Source: Kumtagia sp044326205 (GTDB lineage Bacteria > Pseudomonadota > Alphaproteobacteria > Rhizobiales > Rhizobiaceae). From it: a stretch of DNA of 64,000 nucleotides. The position numbers were made by a program, and so were the translations under genes. Below, piece by piece: positions 8,631 through 16,961 of this stretch. The first letter of the stretch is position 1; each line of letters begins with the position of its first letter. Under the pieces are notes generated by a model that was not told the DNA's origin, searched no databases, and saw nothing but the letters and a program-made list of their open reading frames with translations. The stretch spans positions 1 to 64,000 of the forward strand of contig NZ_JBIRCY010000035.1 in assembly GCF_044326205.1 (NCBI RefSeq), read 5' to 3'.

Positions 8631-9629
8631 GTGAAGAAGATCTTGAACGACCCGTTCAGCTATGCCGAAGAGACGCTGAAGGGGCTTTGCCGCGCTTATC
8701 CGCAATATTATCAACTGGTTGAAGGTACGACGCGGGTGATCGCCCGGGCTGGTGGGCCGGTCAAGGGCAAGGTGGGGATAGTCTCGGGAGGCGGCTCGGG
8801 CCACCTGCCGATTTTCACCGGTTATGTCGGGCCGGGGTTTCTGGACGCGGTCGCCAGCGGCGACGTCTTTGCGTCTCCTTCCGCCGACGAGATGGCCACC
8901 GCCATGCGCGCTGCCAATGGCGGGGCAGGGGTGCTCAGGCTCTACGGCAACTATGGCGGCGACGTCATGAATTTCGACATGGCCGGCGAAATGGTTGAGT
9001 TCGATGAGATATCCTCGACGACCGTGCTGCTTGCCGACGACGTGGCGAGCGCCCCGATTGCCGAGCGCGAGAAAAGGCGCGGCGTGGCCGGTATGGTGCT
9101 GACCTTCAAGATCGCGGGAGCTGCCGCCGATGCCGGGCTTGATCTGGATGAGGTGACACGGGTTGCGCAGAAAGCGGCGGACGGCTGCCGCACCATGGGC
9201 GTGGCGCTGTCGCCCTGCACCGTGCCACAGGCCGGAAAGCCAACTTTTTCAATCGGCGACGACGAGATGGAGGTCGGCATGGGCATCCATGGCGAGCCCG
9301 GTGTGAAGCGCGAAAAATTGAGGCCGGCCAGGGAGATAGCCGATGCGATGCTGGATCCAGTGCTGGCGGACCTGTCGCTGCCGCGAGGCGAGCGGGTCAC
9401 GGTGCTGGTAAACAGCCTGGGAGCCACGCCGGTAGAGGAACTTTTCATTCTCTACGACCGGATCGCCGACCGCATCGAGGATGCGGGGCTGAAAATCGCC
9501 CATCCGCTGGTGGGGCGCTATGCGACCTCAATGGAGATGGCGGGCGCCTCGCTGACCGTCCTGCCGCTGGATGGCGAGTTGGAGAAATTCTTGACCGCGC
9601 CGGCGGCCTGCGCCTTCTGGAAGGTGTGA
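8631..9629 (+). CDS. dhaK: Dihydroxyacetone kinase subunit DhaK
   Basis: A 332-residue DhaK-domain protein that binds dihydroxyacetone or a related short ketose covalently. GGGSGHLP near residue 53 and the hemiaminal-forming histidine in MGIHGEPG (His220) are both present. The GTG start is preceded by GGAGGA at a good distance. The gene follows the sugar ABC permease by 118 bases and is translationally coupled to dhaL. No DhaM or other PTS protein is encoded nearby, so the phosphoryl donor may be ATP or a distant PTS. Related rhizobial kinases act on erythrulose as well as dihydroxyacetone; the true substrate is not known here. Confidence 0.92.
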   Translation: MKKILNDPFSYAEETLKGLCRAYPQYYQLVEGTTRVIARAGGPVKGKVGIVSGGGSGHLPIFTGYVGPGFLDAVASGDVFASPSADEMATAMRAANGGAGVLRLYGNYGGDVMNFDMAGEMVEFDEISSTTVLLADDVASAPIAEREKRRGVAGMVLTFKIAGAAADAGLDLDEVTRVAQKAADGCRTMGVALSPCTVPQAGKPTFSIGDDEMEVGMGIHGEPGVKREKLRPAREIADAMLDPVLADLSLPRGERVTVLVNSLGATPVEELFILYDRIADRIEDAGLKIAHPLVGRYATSMEMAGASLTVLPLDGELEKFLTAPAACAFWKV

Positions 9630-9631
9630 CC

Positions 9632-10231
9632 ATGGCGCTAACGGTCAATTCGCTGCGGCAGGGGGTGGCGAAAATTCTGGCAGCGCTGGAGACCGAGCAC
9701 GAAAGGCTGACCGCTCTCGACGGCCAGATTGGCGACGGCGACCTGGGGATCACGCTGATAAAGGCGTTTCGCGAACTCGACCGCATCAAGGATACCTGGC
9801 CGGACGACGTCGGCATGGCGCTGATGCTGGGGGCAGGGGCGGTGTCCAAGGTGTCGAGTTCCAGCTTCGGTACGTTGCTGGCGACCAGCATGATGGCGGC
9901 GGCGAAGTTGACCAAGGGAAGGACCGAGGTCGCCTGGAGCGAGGTGCCGGGTTTTCTCGACAAGGCTGTCGAGGCGATGATGGCGCGCGGAAAAGCCAGC
10001 CTCGGCGACAAGACCGTCATGGACGCGGTGTCCGGCGCGGCTAGGACTGGCGCCGGCAAGGACGATCCGGCGGAACTGCTGGCGGCGCTGCGGCAGGGCA
10101 CGGATCAGGCGATGGCCGAATTCCGTGACAAGCCGAACAAGATCGGGCGGGCGCGGATTTTTGCCGAGCGCACCATCGGCATGGAGGATCCCGGCATGGT
10201 GGCGTTCAAGGTGATGATCGACGCGGTTTGA
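9632..10231 (+). CDS. dhaL: Dihydroxyacetone kinase subunit DhaL
   Basis: A 199-residue nucleotide-binding subunit that works with DhaK. The metal-ADP motif DGQIGDGDLG places Asp30, Asp35 and Asp37 as in known DhaL proteins, and GAGAVSKVSSSSFGT forms part of the nucleotide pocket. ATG 9632 is two bases after the dhaK stop; a GTG at 9626 overlapping dhaK is an alternative. It is the last gene of the transporter-kinase group. Confidence 0.9.
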   Translation: MALTVNSLRQGVAKILAALETEHERLTALDGQIGDGDLGITLIKAFRELDRIKDTWPDDVGMALMLGAGAVSKVSSSSFGTLLATSMMAAAKLTKGRTEVAWSEVPGFLDKAVEAMMARGKASLGDKTVMDAVSGAARTGAGKDDPAELLAALRQGTDQAMAEFRDKPNKIGRARIFAERTIGMEDPGMVAFKVMIDAV

Positions 10232-10748
10232 GTTAGCGAGCCGGCTACTCCTCAAAAAAGCCGTCACGGTGGGGCGGCTGCCTGCGTTTCACATCGGCGA
10301 CATGGTGCGCACTATCTCTCCAGGACAATTCGGAGTACAGAAACTGAATCGGGCTGGAAACCGCCTGGGATCGAACACAGGCCGGATGCCTCGCATCGAC
10401 AGCGGCCGATCCCGTTTCTCAAGTGTCGGATGCCGTTCGGCACAACGATCTGGCCAAACACGTCAGGTTTCGCGTGATCTTGGGAAGTTTTCGTTCGATC
10501 GTATCAGCGTCTTCCCGCAGAATGCCGACGACGGTGTGTTTCATCAATTCTTTCAACTGCTTGGAAAAATGATGCCGGCACCATGGGCGGCACGCCAAGG
10601 CACGGCTTTTTGACAGGCCGGAGGCCGTCGAGGATCTCGCGTCGAACGGGCACAACCCGGCGGTGGTAAGAAACGCCGCCTTTGATCGAAAGCGGGCAGA
10701 AGCGGCCAAATCGCCGCAATTTTCCAACTTATTTTGGCCGAGCGAATC

Positions 10749-10766
10749 TGTGTGATGTTGCACACA
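10749..10766. promoter_or_regulatory. Inverted repeat, possible operator
   Basis: TGTGTG and CACACA arms of 6 bp flank a 6-base centre, in an AT-rich stretch about 140 bases before the DUF1127 gene. Confidence 0.25.
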
Positions 10767-10840
10767 ATGTGTTGTTATTGCCAATTCGATTCGATTCATC
10801 GCCTTTCGCAAGCACCTGAATCACTGCGCAATACAGTTTC

Positions 10841-10860
10841 TGAACTTGTTTGAAAGTTCA
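10841..10860. promoter_or_regulatory. Inverted repeat, possible operator of the DUF1127 gene
   Basis: TGAACTT and AAGTTCA form perfect 7-bp arms around a 6-base centre, 48 bases before the start codon. The size and symmetry fit a dimeric helix-turn-helix regulator. Confidence 0.35.
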
Positions 10861-10907
10861 ACATGTCTCCTAAGGGGCACAAGGCAAGTTGCCAAAGGAG
10901 AAAGACA

Positions 10908-11165
10908 ATGACCAGCCCCAGGAGAGCGGAAGCCGCTTCCCATATATTCGACGTCATGACAATCGCCCGCGCGTTCGGGCCGAAGTTCGGCCAGGCAGCG
11001 GGTTTCGTGCACCGCGCAATCCGCATGAGGCAGGGCCGTGCCAGGCTGCATGCGATGCCGGATCACATGCTGAAGGACATGGGTATCGCGCGCTGCGAGA
11101 TCTCGTCCTCGACGCGTTTCCGTAAGGCGGCGTCCGCGGAATGGCTGCGGCCGTCCGGCGAATGA
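10908..11165 (+). CDS. DUF1127 domain-containing small protein
   Basis: An 85-residue basic protein with a C-terminal YjiS-like DUF1127 motif (LHAMPDHMLKDMGIARCEI, residues about 47-66). Such proteins are small, arginine-rich and often stress- or phosphate-responsive in alphaproteobacteria; some bind RNA. The ATG follows AAAGGAGAAAG. The gene is monocistronic, with a hairpin (ACCGGCTT/AAGCCGGT, 11202-11219) shortly after the stop and a palindrome just upstream. Confidence 0.8.
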   Translation: MTSPRRAEAASHIFDVMTIARAFGPKFGQAAGFVHRAIRMRQGRARLHAMPDHMLKDMGIARCEISSSTRFRKAASAEWLRPSGE

Positions 11166-11201
11166 CCCGCTGAGTTTCCCGCAACCGGCGCGGCGAAGCG
11201 A

Positions 11202-11219
11202 ACCGGCTTGAAAGCCGGT
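11202..11219 (+). terminator. Short hairpin after the DUF1127 gene
   Basis: An 8-bp perfect stem with a 2-base loop lies 37 bases after the stop codon. No T-run follows, so it is at best a weak or factor-assisted terminator. Confidence 0.3.
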
Positions 11220-11326
11220 CCCAGTCCGCCGCGCCACCTCGTCTGAACCACATCAACGCATCCGATCCGTGGACGGCGCGAAGCCGTTGCGGCCCCTGCG
11301 CGCCGCCGGATCGTCAAAAAGGAACT

Positions 11327-13471
11327 ATGACCATGGCTACCCTGGATTTCAGCAAGGCAACCGCGTCCCTCGACATGGCGGACCCCAACCTTGTCACCTT
11401 CAGCAAGGGCGGAGCAACGCTGCCGTTCTACTTCAATTATCTCACCACAGCCGGGAGTTCGGTCGTGCTGCAGGGTGAGAACATGACCTATGGCGCGGAC
11501 GGACGGCCGGTGTCCGGCACCGTCACCAAGATCGAACTGGATACCGGCGCCTATGACGCCGCCCGGCCGGAACTCGTCATCACCGGCATCTCCCTCGAAC
11601 CGCAAGCCCTGCTCGCCGGTCCGGACAGTTTCTGGCGCTTCCTCGAAGGCAATGACGTCATCACCGGCGCCTCGCTGGCGACTGCCGGTCCCGACGACGA
11701 GTTCAAGCTGTTCGGCGACGGTATTTCCGCGCGGGCCGGGGCGACCGGCGGCAACGACATCATCCAGCCCGGCGACGCCCAGACCACCGCGATGGGCGAC
11801 GTTTCCCAGGTCGGAAGCAGGAGCACGACTTCCGCTCTCGTCGACTACCGTGGCGGCGTGGACGACATCACCGGAGCCGCCACCACGGCGTTCCAGTCCT
11901 TCTCCGGCGATGCCGAAGTGCTTTTTGCTTCCGGAAAACTCACCGGCGGCAACGACACCATCTACATTCAGTCGACACACGCGCAGTCGATGGCGGTCGG
12001 CGACGTCGTGATCGTCGAGGGCATGAGCGGCCGGGTGGCCCAACTGGTCGGCGGCAACGACTACATTGCCGCTGGACCTGATTTCCACGGGACGCTGATC
12101 GGCGATGCCGCCGCCCAGAATACCGACACTTTGGTTTACGGTGGCGACGACCGGATCGATGGCGGCCTGGTGCGCGATGAAATCTACGGCGACGTCCGGT
12201 ATGTCACCGGCGGGCGGCTCTATGCCGGCGACGACCGGCTGAGCGGCAACAATGGCGACGACGTCATCTCCGGCGAAGCCGAGCGGATCGAGAACGGCTC
12301 GCGCGTCGTCGGCGGCAACGACACCATCTATGGCGGGGCCGGCAATGACCGCATCTATGGCGAATCGGCTTTCGATTCCGGCGCGCTCATCGTCCGTGGC
12401 GACGACCTGATCTTCGGCGAGGCGGGCGAGGACGATATGTTCGGCCAGACCGGCAACGACCAGCTTTATGGCGGCGCCGACGCCGACCGCCTCTATGGCG
12501 GCACGGGCAATGATTTTCTGGATGGCGGCACCGGTCTCGACACCATGGAGGGCGGCGCCGGCAATGATTTCTACGTCGTCGATACCATCGGCGAAGTGGT
12601 GATCGAGTCAGTCGGCCAGGGCACCGACACGGTTCTCAGCTTGCTCAACAGCTACAAGCTCGGTGACAATTTCGAGAACCTTACCTCGCTCGCGACCGGC
12701 GATTTCATCGGCATCGGCAACGACTTGGCCAATGTGATCGAGACCGGCGCCGGCAAGGACGCCATCGGCGGACGCGGTGGCAACGACGTGCTGATCTCCG
12801 GCGGCGGCGACGACCAGCTTCACGGCGAGGACGGCAACGACGTGCTCGACGGCGGGGCGGGCCGCGACCGCTTCGAAGGCGGCGACGGTTTTGACACCAT
12901 CAGCTACGCCAGCGCGGACAAGGGGGTGCGTTTCGCGCTCGACAATACGTTTGCCGGCACCGGCGATGCGGAGGGCGACAACCAGCAGGGGATGGAGGCT
13001 CTAGCCGGTTCCAATTTCGACGATGTGCTTCGCGGCGACAGCCTTGCCAACAAGCTCACGGGCCGCGGCGGTGCCGACTTGCTCGCCGGCGGCGACGGCA
13101 ATGACGTGCTCTTCGGCGGCGCCGGAAAGGATTCGCTCAGCGGCGGCGGCGGCAACGACAGGTTCGACTATCTGGCGCTGAGCGACGGCGGCGACACGAT
13201 CCGCGAATTCCAGAATGTCACCGGCAACAACGATACGCTGCGTTTCGACGGCGATGTCTTTGGCGGTCTCGCCAAGGGCGCGCTCGCCGCAAAACATTTC
13301 GTCGCGAACGCCGCCGGGGTTGCGACGACGCTCGACCAGCATTTCATCTACGAAACCGACACCGGCATCCTGCGCTACGACGCCAACGGCTCCGCCGCCG
13401 GCGGGGTGACGGTGATCGCGACGCTGACCGGAGCGCCGGGCCTGACGGCGGCCGACTTCTTGATCATCTGA
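11327..13471 (+). CDS. RTX calcium-binding exported protein
   Basis: A 714-residue protein, intact, without a Sec signal. Residues 1-230 form a unique N-terminal region with spaced GGNDTI/GGNDYI motifs. From about 230 to 610 there are many GGxGNDxLxGG nonapeptides that bind calcium after export. Between them is a segment QGTDTVLSLLNSYKLGDNFENLT typical of large bacterial RTX proteins. The C-terminus (HFIYETDTGILRYDANG to the final LII) is homologous to the detached end of the RTX gene at 943-1308 and probably carries the type I secretion signal. ATG 11327 follows AAAGGA; ATG 11333 is an alternative. No exporter is nearby and no enzymatic domain was recognised. Confidence 0.85.
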   Translation: MTMATLDFSKATASLDMADPNLVTFSKGGATLPFYFNYLTTAGSSVVLQGENMTYGADGRPVSGTVTKIELDTGAYDAARPELVITGISLEPQALLAGPDSFWRFLEGNDVITGASLATAGPDDEFKLFGDGISARAGATGGNDIIQPGDAQTTAMGDVSQVGSRSTTSALVDYRGGVDDITGAATTAFQSFSGDAEVLFASGKLTGGNDTIYIQSTHAQSMAVGDVVIVEGMSGRVAQLVGGNDYIAAGPDFHGTLIGDAAAQNTDTLVYGGDDRIDGGLVRDEIYGDVRYVTGGRLYAGDDRLSGNNGDDVISGEAERIENGSRVVGGNDTIYGGAGNDRIYGESAFDSGALIVRGDDLIFGEAGEDDMFGQTGNDQLYGGADADRLYGGTGNDFLDGGTGLDTMEGGAGNDFYVVDTIGEVVIESVGQGTDTVLSLLNSYKLGDNFENLTSLATGDFIGIGNDLANVIETGAGKDAIGGRGGNDVLISGGGDDQLHGEDGNDVLDGGAGRDRFEGGDGFDTISYASADKGVRFALDNTFAGTGDAEGDNQQGMEALAGSNFDDVLRGDSLANKLTGRGGADLLAGGDGNDVLFGGAGKDSLSGGGGNDRFDYLALSDGGDTIREFQNVTGNNDTLRFDGDVFGGLAKGALAAKHFVANAAGVATTLDQHFIYETDTGILRYDANGSAAGGVTVIATLTGAPGLTAADFLII

Positions 13472-13490
13472 GGCGAGCCTCGTTTCGTTA

Positions 13491-13519
13491 GAGCCGGCCG
13501 CGGCGACCGCGGCCGGCTC
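13491..13519. terminator. Bidirectional hairpin between convergent genes
   Basis: A 13-bp perfect GC-rich stem (13491-13503 with 13507-13519, 3-base loop) lies between the RTX stop and the beta-lactamase stop, and overlaps two bases of the latter. There is no T-run on either side. Its position suits a terminator shared by both genes. Confidence 0.6.
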
Positions 13520-14309
13520 AGGATTCCGGCAACAGGCCTGGCAACTCCTTCAGAAAAGCGTCGCGGGCGACAAGGCCGGAGCCGATGGCCTCGCGCTTTT
13601 CCGTCTGGATCAGCCGGGCGAAGACAATCGTCCGATCACCGCGCGTCGCCCAGCCGACGAACCAGCCATAGGCGCGGTCGCGGTCCGGCGAGCCGTCGGG
13701 TTTGCGCGAAAAGGCGGAGCCGGTCTTGCCGTGCAACTGCCATCCGCCGGGCAGCGGCGGCTGGGCGGTGATCGCCGCGGTCATGTCGTAGGCGGCGGCC
13801 GAGACCGGCAGTTCGCGCCGCACCAGCTTGCGGAGGAACTCGACCTGCTCGACCGGCGAGATTTTCAACGACGAGGCGATCCACGAACGCTCGAGGCTGT
13901 TGTTCTTGCCGGGATCGCCGGAAACGTCCTCGTTGCCGTAGTCGAACGCTTCGACATAGCCGCGAAAACGCGCCTCGCCGAGGTTCTCGGTAATCCGCTG
14001 CGAATACCAGACGACGGAATTTTTCATCCATGCGGCCGGGTCGATGTCGGTGCGCCAGGCCTTGATCCAGTCCGGATAACCCTCACGGAACGGCAACGGG
14101 GGCGCGTGCTCGTCGTTCAGGAAACCGGAATCGTAGCCCATCAGGGCGAGCGGGATCTTGAAGGTGGAGGCCGGGGTGACGCGTGTCTCGCAGTCGCCCT
14201 CCTGCACCAGCATCTTGCCGCTGGCGGCGTCGGCCAGCGCCGTGCACAGGGTTTTGGCTTCGGCCGGCAGCGTGAGCAGGGCGAGGGCGAAAGTGATCAG
14301 GATGCGCAT
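13518..14309 (-). CDS. Class D (OXA-type) beta-lactamase
   Basis: A 263-residue periplasmic serine beta-lactamase with a signal peptide (cleavage near AEA at residues 16-18). All class D motifs are visible: Ser48-Thr-Phe-Lys51 (nucleophile and carbamylated lysine), Ser98-Val-Val, Tyr124-Gly-Asn126 and Lys195-Thr-Gly197. SLKISPVEQVEFL matches the conserved segment after the active-site tryptophan. The gene is alone, convergent with the RTX gene, with no integron, insertion sequence or resistance neighbours. It therefore looks like an intrinsic chromosomal enzyme; the substrate range cannot be predicted. Sensor domains of the BlaR/MecR type share this fold, but there is no membrane domain here. 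Confidence 0.9.
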   Translation of the reverse strand: MRILITFALALLTLPAEAKTLCTALADAASGKMLVQEGDCETRVTPASTFKIPLALMGYDSGFLNDEHAPPLPFREGYPDWIKAWRTDIDPAAWMKNSVVWYSQRITENLGEARFRGYVEAFDYGNEDVSGDPGKNNSLERSWIASSLKISPVEQVEFLRKLVRRELPVSAAAYDMTAAITAQPPLPGGWQLHGKTGSAFSRKPDGSPDRDRAYGWFVGWATRGDRTIVFARLIQTEKREAIGSGLVARDAFLKELPGLLPES

Positions 14310-14443
14310 TTCCGGTTTCCAGTTCTACCGATGCCCGCCATTGGGCAGCGGTAGCGCGGGATGGTTAAGCGACAGTGACTGCGACCGACAGGCAAACCTC
14401 TGACGTTGCCGGTCGACAAAGCAGGAACGCCGCCGGGGAACAG

Positions 14444-14517
14444 GTCATGCCTGGAAAGGACAGCCGGGACATGGGGTTGGCAGGTGCGCAACCCGATTTG
14501 GGCGCCACCAACCGGAC
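14444..14517 (+). repeat. 74-bp intergenic repeat, diverged copy D
   Basis: Starts GTCATGC and is 74 bp long like the other copies. The right end, GATTTGGGCGCCACCAACC and onward, aligns with the right end of copy A, but the terminal GCATGAC has decayed to ACCGGAC. Confidence 0.5.
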
Positions 14518-14667
14518 CAAGGGTGTCGGGAGGCCGGACATTGTGGCGGTCCGGCCATCACGGGAAGCTGATCAGGGAGCGCCGACCATCCGGCTCGGGA
14601 TTCGAGCCGCGTCCGGGGCGCGAATTTGGGCGTCGCGAATTTTCTCGCAGGAATAGGAAAAAAGTCC

Positions 14668-14696
14668 TTGACGGCGTGACGGTGGTCTGGTAGGGT
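14668..14696 (+). promoter_or_regulatory. Promoter candidate for the GTA structural operon
   Basis: TTGACG and TAGGGT are spaced by 17 bases. The pair lies 168 bases before the first GTA gene, with a palindromic repeat in the presumed leader. Confidence 0.5.
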
Positions 14697-14763
14697 TCAG
14701 TTATCGTCCGAAAAGTGTGAGTGGCGCGAAGCGGCGGAGGCAGACGCTCCCGACGCGGGTTGG

Positions 14764-14822
14764 CGCCGCCCCTCATCCGGCCCCTCGGGCCGTCCTGCGG
14801 ACCTCCCCGTGAACGGGGAGAA
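14764..14822. repeat. RIME-like palindromic repeat
   Basis: Two adjacent hairpins: CGGCCC/GGGCCG (14778-14792) and CTCCCCGT/ACGGGGAG (14803-14820). The CTCATCCGGCCC...GGGGAGAAGG layout resembles intergenic mosaic elements common in rhizobia. It would be transcribed as part of the leader of the GTA operon. Confidence 0.5.
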
Positions 14823-14863
14823 GGGAGCCGGCCGCACCGTTCGACCTCAATCGGGAAAATAAA

Positions 14864-15370
14864 ATGCCAAAACAATCGCCGCCCAAAGGGCAGGTGAAAC
14901 GCCCCCTGGCGCGCCAGCGGGCGCTGCGTTTGCTGGCGGAAGGCGCGAAGCCGACGCTGGAGCTTCTGGCCGACGCCAGTACGCTGTCTGTACGGACCCT
15001 GCGCGCCGACGCCGAGCGCGAAGGCTGGCAGCTCGACCGCGAGCCGGAGCCGGACATATTGGCGCGGGTGCGCGCCATATCGCTCGGGCTGCTCGGCAAG
15101 GTCGAGGCGGTGCAGGCGGCGAGCCTGGAGGAAGGCAAGAAGATCGACAAGCAGGAGATCGACGCCATGCTGGCGATGATCCGCGGCGTGGAGAAGATCG
15201 ACGAGATCATGCGGTCCGACGAGGCCGCCAAGGGAAATCAGATCAGGAACGATGAAGACGTCGCCGATACGCTCGATCGCATTAACGAACGGATTGTCCA
15301 GCTCGCGATGGAAATCGCAGCAGGCATGGTCGCACGGGCATCTGGGCCTGGCGGGGGCGAAGCTGGCTGA
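14864..15370 (+). CDS. GTA small terminase-like protein (g1 position)
   Basis: A 168-residue protein at the place of gene 1 of the Rhodobacter GTA cluster, whose product is the small terminase subunit. Residues 10-60 look like a helix-turn-helix DNA-binding domain (ALRLLAEGAKPTLELLADA...SVRTLRADAEREGW). A helical, charged region follows (85-155). The assignment rests mainly on position before the large terminase. The end overlaps the start of the large terminase by 119 bases, which is long and leaves the terminase start open. Confidence 0.65.
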   Translation: MPKQSPPKGQVKRPLARQRALRLLAEGAKPTLELLADASTLSVRTLRADAEREGWQLDREPEPDILARVRAISLGLLGKVEAVQAASLEEGKKIDKQEIDAMLAMIRGVEKIDEIMRSDEAAKGNQIRNDEDVADTLDRINERIVQLAMEIAAGMVARASGPGGGEAG

Positions 15371-16607
15371 TGGCGAATGGATATCCTTCGCCCATGGCGA
15401 GCAATATCCGCTGCTGCTCGGCCTGCCGCCAATCTGGCTGGTCAGCGGCGGGCGCGGGGCGGGCAAGACGCGGCTGGGCGCCGAATGGGTCAACGCCGTG
15501 GCGCGCGGCCTGCCGCCCTTCGCGGTGGCGAAGCGCAGGCACGCGCTGATCGCGCTGGTGGGCGAGACGCTGGGCGATGTGCGCGAGGTGATGGTGGAGG
15601 GACCGTCCGGCATCCTCGCCACGGCGCGAAAAACCCGCGCCCGCTTCGAGCCGAGTCGCCGCCGTGTAGTCTGGGAGACCGGCGCGGTGGCGCATATGTT
15701 TTCCTCGGAGGACCCGGAAAGCCTGCGTGGCCCGCAATTTCACGCCGCCTGGTGCGACGAGCTGGCGAAATGGAAAAATGCCGAGGCGACCTTCGACATG
15801 CTGCAGTTCGGACTGCGCCTGGGCGCGCTGCCCAGGCAGGTCATCACGACGACGCCAAGGCCGACGAAGCTGATGAAGCGGCTGATGGCCGACCCTTCAG
15901 TGGTGGTGTCGCGTTTTACTACGGCAGGGAACATGAAAAACCTGGCGCCGGGGTTTATCGTCGCTTTGTCGGAGCGTTATCGCAATTCCAGGCTCATCCG
16001 GCAGGAGCTCGACGGCGAGTTGATCGAGGATCGCGAGGACGCGCTGTGGTCGCGCGAGCTGGTCGAAAAGGCCTATGCGGCCGAGGCGCCGGAGGTCGGG
16101 CGCATCGTCGTGGCGGTCGATCCGCCGGCGAGTTCGCGGCGCTCCTCCGACGCCTGCGGCATCGTCGCGGCGGGAAGGGCGGCTGACGGGCGGATCGTGG
16201 TGCTGGCCGACGCGAGCATGCGGGCGGCGAAGCCGCAGGCCTGGGCGAATGCCGCGGTGAACCTATTCCATCGGCTGGAAGCCGACTGCATCGTCGCCGA
16301 GGTGAACCAGGGCGGCGACATGGTGAGCGCGGTGATCCGCGCGGCGGACGCCTCGGTTCCGGTCAGGGCGGTGCGCGCCCGGCACGGAAAATGGACGCGG
16401 GCCGAGCCGGTGCAGATGCTCTACCAGCAGGAGAGGGTGGTTCATGCCGGCCGCTTCCCCGCGCTGGAGGACGAGATGTGCGACTTCGGCCTAGACGGTC
16501 TTTCCGGCGGCCGCTCGCCGGACCGCGTAGACGCGCTGGTCTGGGCGGTGAGCGAGTTGACGCCGGGGCGCGCGGGAGAGCCGAGGGTGAGGACGATTGG
16601 GGATTAG
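15252..16607 (+). CDS. GTA large terminase (DNA-packaging ATPase/nuclease)
   Basis: A protein of up to 451 residues that cuts and pumps DNA into proheads. Walker A is GGRGAGKT (residues 66-73), Walker B lies in HAAWCDELAKW near residue 165, and the C-terminal RNase H-like nuclease shows IVVAVDPPASS, CIVAEVNQGG and DRVDALVWA with the expected acidic residues. ATG 15252 has a weak AGGA site; TTG 15294 is the only other plausible start before the ATPase. The gene is followed not by the portal, as in Rhodobacter GTA, but by a toxin-antitoxin pair. Confidence 0.9.
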   Translation: MKTSPIRSIALTNGLSSSRWKSQQAWSHGHLGLAGAKLADGEWISFAHGEQYPLLLGLPPIWLVSGGRGAGKTRLGAEWVNAVARGLPPFAVAKRRHALIALVGETLGDVREVMVEGPSGILATARKTRARFEPSRRRVVWETGAVAHMFSSEDPESLRGPQFHAAWCDELAKWKNAEATFDMLQFGLRLGALPRQVITTTPRPTKLMKRLMADPSVVVSRFTTAGNMKNLAPGFIVALSERYRNSRLIRQELDGELIEDREDALWSRELVEKAYAAEAPEVGRIVVAVDPPASSRRSSDACGIVAAGRAADGRIVVLADASMRAAKPQAWANAAVNLFHRLEADCIVAEVNQGGDMVSAVIRAADASVPVRAVRARHGKWTRAEPVQMLYQQERVVHAGRFPALEDEMCDFGLDGLSGGRSPDRVDALVWAVSELTPGRAGEPRVRTIGD

Positions 16608-16625
16608 TGTTTCTTTGTGCTCACA

Positions 16626-16653
16626 TTGTCATTACGGCGCATTCTGCTATGAT
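16626..16653 (+). promoter_or_regulatory. Promoter of the toxin-antitoxin pair
   Basis: TTGTCA and TATGAT, both one mismatch from consensus, are spaced by 16 bases. The pair lies just after the terminase stop and 20 bases before the antitoxin start, so the module can be transcribed independently of the GTA operon. Confidence 0.65.
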
Positions 16654-16673
16654 CCGGAGCAAGGAGTTCGACG

Positions 16674-16961
16674 ATGCCTGCTCTGAAGAAAGAAAACCTG
16701 AATGTGCGCATGTCGCGCGAGGAACTTGACTTGATCCGGCGCGGCGCTTTGGCAAGCGGCAAAACCTTGTCGGCGTTTGTGCTGGAGGCTGCGTCGGCGC
16801 AGGCCGAGAAGGCTGTGCTCGACCAGCGCTTCTTCCATCTCGACGCCCAGCTATTCGATGAGATCGAGGAAATGCTGTCGAAACCGGGCAAGCCGCGGCC
16901 AGAACTGGTCGAATTGTTCAAGGCGGCGAACAAGGTCAAATGGGCGAACTCGGGCGGCTAG
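16674..16961 (+). CDS. DUF1778 (TacA-type) antitoxin
   Basis: A 95-residue antitoxin. Residues 6-45 form a ribbon-helix-helix DUF1778 domain (KENLNVRMSREELDLIRRGA...GKTLSAFVLEAA). The C-terminal half would wrap around and block the acetyltransferase toxin. AAGGAG lies seven bases before the ATG. It overlaps the toxin gene by 22 bases, the usual coupling. Such antitoxins repress their own promoter together with the toxin. The gene stands between terminase and portal of the GTA cluster, where such a pair is not expected. Confidence 0.88.
   Translation: MPALKKENLNVRMSREELDLIRRGALASGKTLSAFVLEAASAQAEKAVLDQRFFHLDAQLFDEIEEMLSKPGKPRPELVELFKAANKVKWANSGG

Larger units (their letters stand above)
10232..10907. 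other. Gene-free region upstream of the DUF1127 gene
   Basis: Frames at 10269-10613 (+) and 10419-10811 (-) have no recognisable family, no good start signals and odd composition, and are not called. The last 160 bases are AT-richer and contain two palindromes (10749-10766, 10841-10860). Confidence 0.5.
14310..14863. other. Intergenic region before the GTA cluster
   Basis: No gene supported. It contains a diverged 74-bp repeat (14444-14517), a promoter candidate (14668-14696) and a palindromic mosaic repeat (14764-14822). Confidence 0.55.

Noticed and set aside
10269..10811. Frames in the gap before the DUF1127 gene
   Set aside because: No start signals, no recognisable family, and the two strands overlap each other.
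14558..15622. A 354-codon minus-strand frame
   Set aside because: It spans intergenic repeats and the GTA terminase genes; no domain is visible.
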